Positions 13,026 through 16,056 of a stretch of DNA of 16,056 bases are shown piece by piece. The stretch is from a bacterium. GTDB lineage: Bacteria; Actinomycetota; Acidimicrobiia; Spongiisociales; UBA11373. The stretch lies in contig JABMPV010000303.1 in NCBI GenBank assembly GCA_013202595.1, positions 1 through 16,056 on the forward strand, in the 5' to 3' direction. How positions within the stretch are numbered: position 1 is the stretch's first letter; each line of letters begins with the position of its first letter. Position numbers and translations under genes: made by a program. A model generated the notes under the pieces. The model saw nothing but the letters and a program-made list of their open reading frames with translations. It was not told where the DNA came from and did no database searches.

Positions 13026-13079
13026 GCGCTCTCTGATCCGTTCGCATACGATTCGGCTCACCGCTAGCGGAGGCGATTC

Positions 13080-13904
13080 GTGACGACCCTGGCCGGACGG
13101 ACCATGTTCATCTCGGGGGCGAGTCGAGGCATAGGCCTCGCCATCGCATTGCGTGCCGCCCGGGACGGGGCCAATATCGCTCTCGTCGCAAAGACAGACG
13201 AACCCCACCCCGCTCTCCCCGGCACCATCCACACCGCGGCTGCCGCCATCGACGAGGCCGGAGGTCGGGCACTCCCGATCGTCGGCGACATCAGGGACGA
13301 CGACGATGTGTTCAGCGCGGTCGAGCGGACGGTGGCCGAGTTCGGCGGCATCGACATCTGTGTCAACAATGCCAGCGCCATCAATCTGTCGGGGACCCTC
13401 GACCTGCCGATGAAGCGCTATGACCTCATGGTCGACGTCAACACCCGGGGGACCTTTCTGGTCACCAAAGCGTGTCTCCCTCACCTGAAGACATCGGACA
13501 ACGGCCACGTGCTCACGCTGAGCCCACCTATCAATCTTGCCGCGCACTGGCTGGGCAACCACCCCGCCTATACGCTGTCCAAGTACGGGATGACACTTCT
13601 CACCCTGGGCTTTGCGGCCGAGTTCGCCTCGTCCGGCGTGGCCGCCAATTGCCTGTGGCCGCGGACGATCATCGCCACGGCCGCCATCCAGAACCTCCTC
13701 GGAGGCGACCAGGCCATGGCCAGGGCGCGTATCCCTGAAGTCATGGCCGATGCCGCCCATCACGTGCTCGTCCAGGAAGCCTCCGGGTATTCGGGCCGAT
13801 GCCTGATCGACGACGAAGTGCTGGCCGAAGCGGGCGTGACCGACCTGTCGCCGTACTCATCGGGGGATCGATCCGAACTGCAGCGCGACATCTTCCTCGA
13901 CTGA
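13080..13904 (+). CDS. HSDL2-like short-chain dehydrogenase/reductase
   Basis: 274 aa from GTG 13080, with GGAGG (13069-13073) six bases upstream. The nucleotide-binding motif is GASRGIG (13-19), the NNAS motif is at 96-99, and the catalytic set is S148, Y164 and K168 (YTLSK). The stretches HPAYTLSKYGM and LWPRTIIATAA are characteristic of the hydroxysteroid dehydrogenase-like 2 family, whose bacterial members are about this length and of uncertain substrate. Cofactor preference cannot be told with confidence, though Arg after the glycine motif (SRG) is compatible with NADPH. A TACGAT box at 13047-13052 could give it a separate promoter, so it need not be part of the ccm operon 54 bases upstream. 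Confidence 0.85.
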   Translation: MTTLAGRTMFISGASRGIGLAIALRAARDGANIALVAKTDEPHPALPGTIHTAAAAIDEAGGRALPIVGDIRDDDDVFSAVERTVAEFGGIDICVNNASAINLSGTLDLPMKRYDLMVDVNTRGTFLVTKACLPHLKTSDNGHVLTLSPPINLAAHWLGNHPAYTLSKYGMTLLTLGFAAEFASSGVAANCLWPRTIIATAAIQNLLGGDQAMARARIPEVMADAAHHVLVQEASGYSGRCLIDDEVLAEAGVTDLSPYSSGDRSELQRDIFLD

Positions 13905-13919
13905 TGGACCGGCCCCGGC

Positions 13920-13948
13920 GGTGACGAGTACCGTCGAAGTGCGTCACC
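13920..13948. promoter_or_regulatory. 7-bp inverted repeat upstream of the small leader ORF
   Basis: GGTGACG (13920-13926) and CGTCACC (13942-13948) are perfect reverse complements 15 bases apart, between the SDR stop and the ribosome binding site of the 20-codon ORF at 13966. It could be an operator or a weak hairpin. The loop is long, so an RNA structure is less likely than a protein-binding site. Confidence 0.3.
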
Positions 13949-13965
13949 TGATGGGAGGGAGTTCG

Positions 13966-14028
13966 ATGGTGAGCAATGGTCCTGCGGTCTGCCCACTCGC
14001 CGGAGTTCTGATGGAGGAATGGTCATGA
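13966..14028 (+). CDS. Possible 20-aa leader ORF coupled to the HugZ-like gene
   Basis: ATG 13966 is preceded by a strong GGGAGGGA (13953-13960) five bases upstream. The 20-codon frame (MVSNGPAVCPLAGVLMEEWS) ends in TGA 14026-14028, overlapping the ATG of the next gene (14025) as ATGA. Strong ribosome binding site plus stop-start overlap is the usual sign of translational coupling. It could instead be chance, since the downstream gene has its own GGAGGA site. No peptide function is recognised. Confidence 0.35.
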   Translation: MVSNGPAVCPLAGVLMEEWS

Positions 14029-14504
14029 TGCCTGCAGCGACGGCCGCATCAGATCTCGTTCTCAGCGCCAGGTGGGCGGCGCTGGCGACGGTGCGCGATG
14101 CCGGAGAGCCATCGGGATCCATGGTGGCCTACGCCGTCGAGGGCGATGCACGGCATCTCCTCGTCTTCCTCAGCGGTCTCGCGGCTCACACCGGCCATCT
14201 CCTGACATCGCGCCGGTGTGCGCTCGTGGTGAGTGAGGCCGACCCCGGAGAGGGCGATCCCCAGACATTGGCCAGGGTGGCGCTGACCTGCTCTGTCGAG
14301 GCGATTGCCCGGGACGATCCGGGATTCACCGATGCGTTCGCCATCTATGTGGCCCGTCTTCCCGAGGCCAGAGCCCGGCTCGCCCTGCCGGATTTCACCC
14401 TGTTCCGCCTGACTGTTGCGTCCGTGCGGTTCATCGGTGGTTTCGCCCGGGCTGAGACCTTCTCGGGAGTCGAACTCTCCGGCAGAGGGCACAGCCCGAT
14501 CTGA
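14025..14504 (+). CDS. HugZ-like pyridoxamine 5'-phosphate oxidase-fold protein
   Basis: 159 aa from ATG 14025, with GGAGG (14013-14017) seven bases upstream; an ATG at 14019 is too close to that site. The fold pattern is SARWAALATVRDAGEPSGSM, LLVFLSGLAAHTGHLLTSRRCALVV, then LARVALTCSVEAI, and DFTLFRLTVASVRFIGGFARAETF. This matches the split-barrel family of HugZ and related flavin or haem-binding proteins; the GGFARA end is typical of the HugZ subgroup. HugZ degrades haem in Helicobacter, but many relatives bind FMN or F420 or have no known substrate, and the C-terminal loop His that binds haem in HugZ is not evident here. A haem-related role next to a ccm operon is attractive but unproven. 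It converges on the DUF1648 gene with a 9-base gap. Confidence 0.75.
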   Translation: MMPAATAASDLVLSARWAALATVRDAGEPSGSMVAYAVEGDARHLLVFLSGLAAHTGHLLTSRRCALVVSEADPGEGDPQTLARVALTCSVEAIARDDPGFTDAFAIYVARLPEARARLALPDFTLFRLTVASVRFIGGFARAETFSGVELSGRGHSPI

Positions 14505-14513
14505 GTGGTCCGA

Positions 14514-15431
14514 TCAGCCGCTCCGGGCACCGGCTGCGGCGTTGATGGCACCCGCCCCGATGTCGGCACCGTCGACTGTGATGACCAGGGCAGGCTTGCC
14601 CGATCTATCGATCCGGATGCCCTCTCCTCCGCTGACGACGATCGCCCGCACTCCCGGGCGCGCCCGGTAGCCCCATCCACCGTAGGACAGGGGCCTGACC
14701 TCTTCGGTCGAGGCTCCGGTGATCTCGGTTGAAGGAACCCGCCACGAGACGAATCCGAGCCAGCCCAGCGTTACTACGACGCCACCCGGACCGGTGGTGA
14801 CCGTCACCTTGGAGAACACGATGAGGAGAAGGCCGACGATCCCGAGGACCAATGCGATGGCCCCCCACATGACGATGCCTGCGACGATGAGCCCGAACCC
14901 CGCCACGACGAGCGGCCACGATGTGCGCTGGCCCGTCCACACCACTTCGAGACCCGGCTGGACATCGAGTGCAGGCCCGGGGGCGGGAGCGGGCCGCGGA
15001 GAACTTCCCCCGGCCATCAGCCAGCCGAGAACTCCGGCGGCCATCCCTGCCGCGATGGCGATGGCCACCTGCAGCAGGCCCACCTCGCCGGCATTCTGCC
15101 ACGCCGCCACATCACGATTGGCCAGGACGCCCATCCATTGGACGACTACCAGGAGGGCTCCCACGAACCAGAGCACGGCCGTGAAAGAGGGTCCCTCGGC
15201 AGGCATACGGAGCGCAGCCCGCGCCACCGCCGCCCAGATGCCGCAGAAGATCGCCATCATGACGACGAGGAGCAGGGCGGGCGGCATCGATCCATTGGGG
15301 GTGCCGGAGAGATCCCAGTGAGTGGCCATCGGATTCGGCAGATCTCCCCAGAAGAGGGCCATCGGCAGGATCGTGGCCACCACCAGGAGGGCGGGCACCA
15401 CCCCAAGGGCGAGTGATCGTCGAGCCTTCAT
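14514..15431 (-). CDS. DUF1648 membrane protein
   Basis: 305 aa. The N-terminal part has a first helix (about 9-28) followed by the DUF1648 signature LPNPMATHWDLSGTPNGSMP (31-50), found in SdpI-like immunity proteins and many actinobacterial membrane proteins. Further helices lie at about 51-73, 84-104, 117-139 and two in tandem at 172-207. The C-terminal region (about 208-305) is a soluble beta-rich domain resembling bacterial PH-like domains (VTVTTGPGGVVVTLGWLGF, then GYRARPGVRAIVV). Its start overlaps the GntR stop by four bases (ATGA), so the two are cotranscribed and translationally coupled. GntR-DUF1648 pairs are common; a role in envelope stress or resistance to membrane-active compounds is possible but not shown by the sequence. 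Confidence 0.8.
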   Translation of the reverse strand: MKARRSLALGVVPALLVVATILPMALFWGDLPNPMATHWDLSGTPNGSMPPALLLVVMMAIFCGIWAAVARAALRMPAEGPSFTAVLWFVGALLVVVQWMGVLANRDVAAWQNAGEVGLLQVAIAIAAGMAAGVLGWLMAGGSSPRPAPAPGPALDVQPGLEVVWTGQRTSWPLVVAGFGLIVAGIVMWGAIALVLGIVGLLLIVFSKVTVTTGPGGVVVTLGWLGFVSWRVPSTEITGASTEEVRPLSYGGWGYRARPGVRAIVVSGGEGIRIDRSGKPALVITVDGADIGAGAINAAAGARSG

Positions 15432-15778
15432 GTCATCTCCTCTTCCAACATCGCAACGATTTCGGTGAATTCGATCCCGTGGCGGCTGGCCGTCTCGGCG
15501 AGTTCGATCACGACATGGCGAACCCCGGCGAGAGACACCGACCCGGGCCTGACGACCGCCCCTCTACCACGACGCAACTCGATGAGCCCCTCGTCGCGCA
15601 GATCCCCGTAGGCACGCAGCACCGTGTGCATGTTGACGCCGAGAGCGCCGGCGAGATCGCGGGCGCCGGGTAGGCGCTCGCCGGGCGAGACCTCTCCGTC
15701 GCTGATGGCCCTGCGCACCGCCGAAGCGATCTGGCGGTAGACGGGAAGTCCGGTGGAGGGATCGAGTTGTAACAGCAT
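15428..15778 (-). CDS. GntR-family transcriptional regulator, YtrA type
   Basis: 116 aa. The N-terminal winged helix-turn-helix (about 8-76) is typical GntR: LPVYRQIASAVRRAISDGEV, PGERLPGARDLAGALGVN, MHTVLRAYGDLRDEGLIELR, RGRGAVV. The rest is only about 40 residues and lacks a FadR- or UTRA-type ligand domain, which defines the YtrA subfamily of short regulators that repress neighbouring ABC transporter or membrane protein genes. The ATG at 15778 fits the family N-terminus (MLLQLDPSTGLP). A perfect palindrome begins on the very next base, so autorepression is likely. The gene is coupled to the DUF1648 gene downstream and divergent from an ABC transporter gene, both plausible targets. Confidence 0.88.
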   Translation of the reverse strand: MLLQLDPSTGLPVYRQIASAVRRAISDGEVSPGERLPGARDLAGALGVNMHTVLRAYGDLRDEGLIELRRGRGAVVRPGSVSLAGVRHVVIELAETASRHGIEFTEIVAMLEEEMT

Positions 15779-15799
15779 TGTTATAGAACAACTATAACA
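15779..15799. promoter_or_regulatory. Palindromic operator at the GntR start codon
   Basis: TGTTATAG (15779-15786) and CTATAACA (15792-15799) are perfect reverse complements around AACAA, forming an AT-rich island in GC-rich DNA. The palindrome touches the GntR start codon. On the minus strand it contains TATAGT, a good -10 box 12 bases from the ATG, so a bound repressor would block the promoter. The mirror-image TATA elements could also serve the divergent ABC transporter gene 122 bases away. Confidence 0.7.
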
Positions 15800-15920
15800 T
15801 CGAGTGAGCCGATTTGGAAGGGGTTGCTGCTACCCGGGGTGGGATGTGCCGGATGGCCCTGACCGATCAATAGGTGCCGGTGCAAGCTGATCCCATGTGT
15901 CCGCTATCCGGAGACCGCCC

Positions 15921-16056
15921 ATGACCCCGCCGGCAATCGTCGTCACAGACCTCGCCTTCTCCTACGGCCGGCAGCGCGCGGTCAACGGTGTCTCCTTCGA
16001 CGTCGAACCCGGACAGATCCTCGGCTTCCTCGGGCCCAACGGCGCAGGGAAGTCCA
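15921..16056 (+). CDS. ABC transporter ATP-binding protein, N-terminal part (3' end outside window)
   Basis: Only 45 codons are inside the window. ATG 15921 has GGAG seven bases upstream. The visible sequence goes from IVVTDLAFSYGRQRAVNGVS, the usual A-loop region with the aromatic Tyr, to Walker A GPNGAGKS at the right edge, cut before the Thr. The form AVNGVSFDVEPGQILGFLGPNGAGKS is that of drug-export or ABC-2-type ATPases. Lying divergent from a YtrA-type GntR gene, it is probably under that repressor. Substrate cannot be told. Confidence 0.85.
   Translation, partial: MTPPAIVVTDLAFSYGRQRAVNGVSFDVEPGQILGFLGPNGAGKS

Noticed and set aside
13061..13070. Perfect 10-bp palindrome CCGCTAGCGG before the SDR gene
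   Set aside because: It overlaps the ribosome binding site, has no loop or spacer, and short GC-rich palindromes are frequent here.
12513..13763. 416-codon open frame on the minus strand
   Set aside because: It is antisense to ccmE and the SDR gene, both of which have clear motifs; its product has no recognisable domain and reflects GC-rich codon bias.
14025..14504. Calling the HugZ-like protein a haem oxygenase linked to the ccm operon
   Set aside because: The fold matches but haem-ligand residues are not evident, and an SDR gene separates it from ccmE.

Overview
The window reads as high-GC actinobacterial chromosome, most likely an uncultured relative of the Acidimicrobiia. The reasons are frequent GTG starts, TAnnnT boxes 6-9 nt before start codons (leaderless-type promoters), a threonine/valine/alanine/proline-rich lipoprotein linker, and DinB, HugZ, HSDL2-like and YtrA-type families that are common there. 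This placement is inference; no rRNA or other marker gene is present.

The dominant theme is c-type cytochrome electron transfer. Counting one CX3CH site, 25 haem-c attachment motifs are encoded in about 8 kb of coding sequence. From left to right: the end of a cytochrome c gene (1-398); an ImcH/NapC-like membrane heptahaem cytochrome with its own promoter (508-2097); a block of unrelated small genes (DinB/DUF664, a winged-helix AlkZ/YcaQ-like protein, a YCII protein; 2233-4358); a strong hairpin between convergent genes; then, on the minus strand, a b6-type quinol:cytochrome c oxidoreductase operon of Rieske protein, cytochrome b6 and a subunit IV fused to seven haem-c domains (7793 down to 4449). 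Upstream of that operon, on the same strand, lies a lipoprotein decahaem cytochrome made of two pentahaem repeats (10216 down to 8006).

Divergent from the decahaem gene is a tightly overlapping ccmABCDE operon (10446-13025) for export of haem and its delivery to apocytochromes, so the maturation machinery sits beside its clients. The shared 229-nt intergenic region carries a DosR/DevR-like box, suggesting control by hypoxia, NO or redox state. The natural model is a quinol-to-outside respiratory chain: menaquinol is oxidised by the ImcH-like protein and/or the b6-type complex, electrons pass through the tethered haem domains, and the surface-anchored decahaem lipoprotein hands them on. The terminal acceptor cannot be read from the window.

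The right end is ordinary: an HSDL2-like short-chain dehydrogenase, a HugZ-like flavin-fold protein preceded by a possible 20-codon leader ORF, a DUF1648 membrane protein cotranscribed with a YtrA-type GntR repressor, a palindromic operator touching the repressor start codon, and the first 45 codons of a divergent ABC transporter ATPase.

No tRNA, rRNA, CRISPR array, transposase or integrase was seen. No gene-free stretch exceeds 300 bases.
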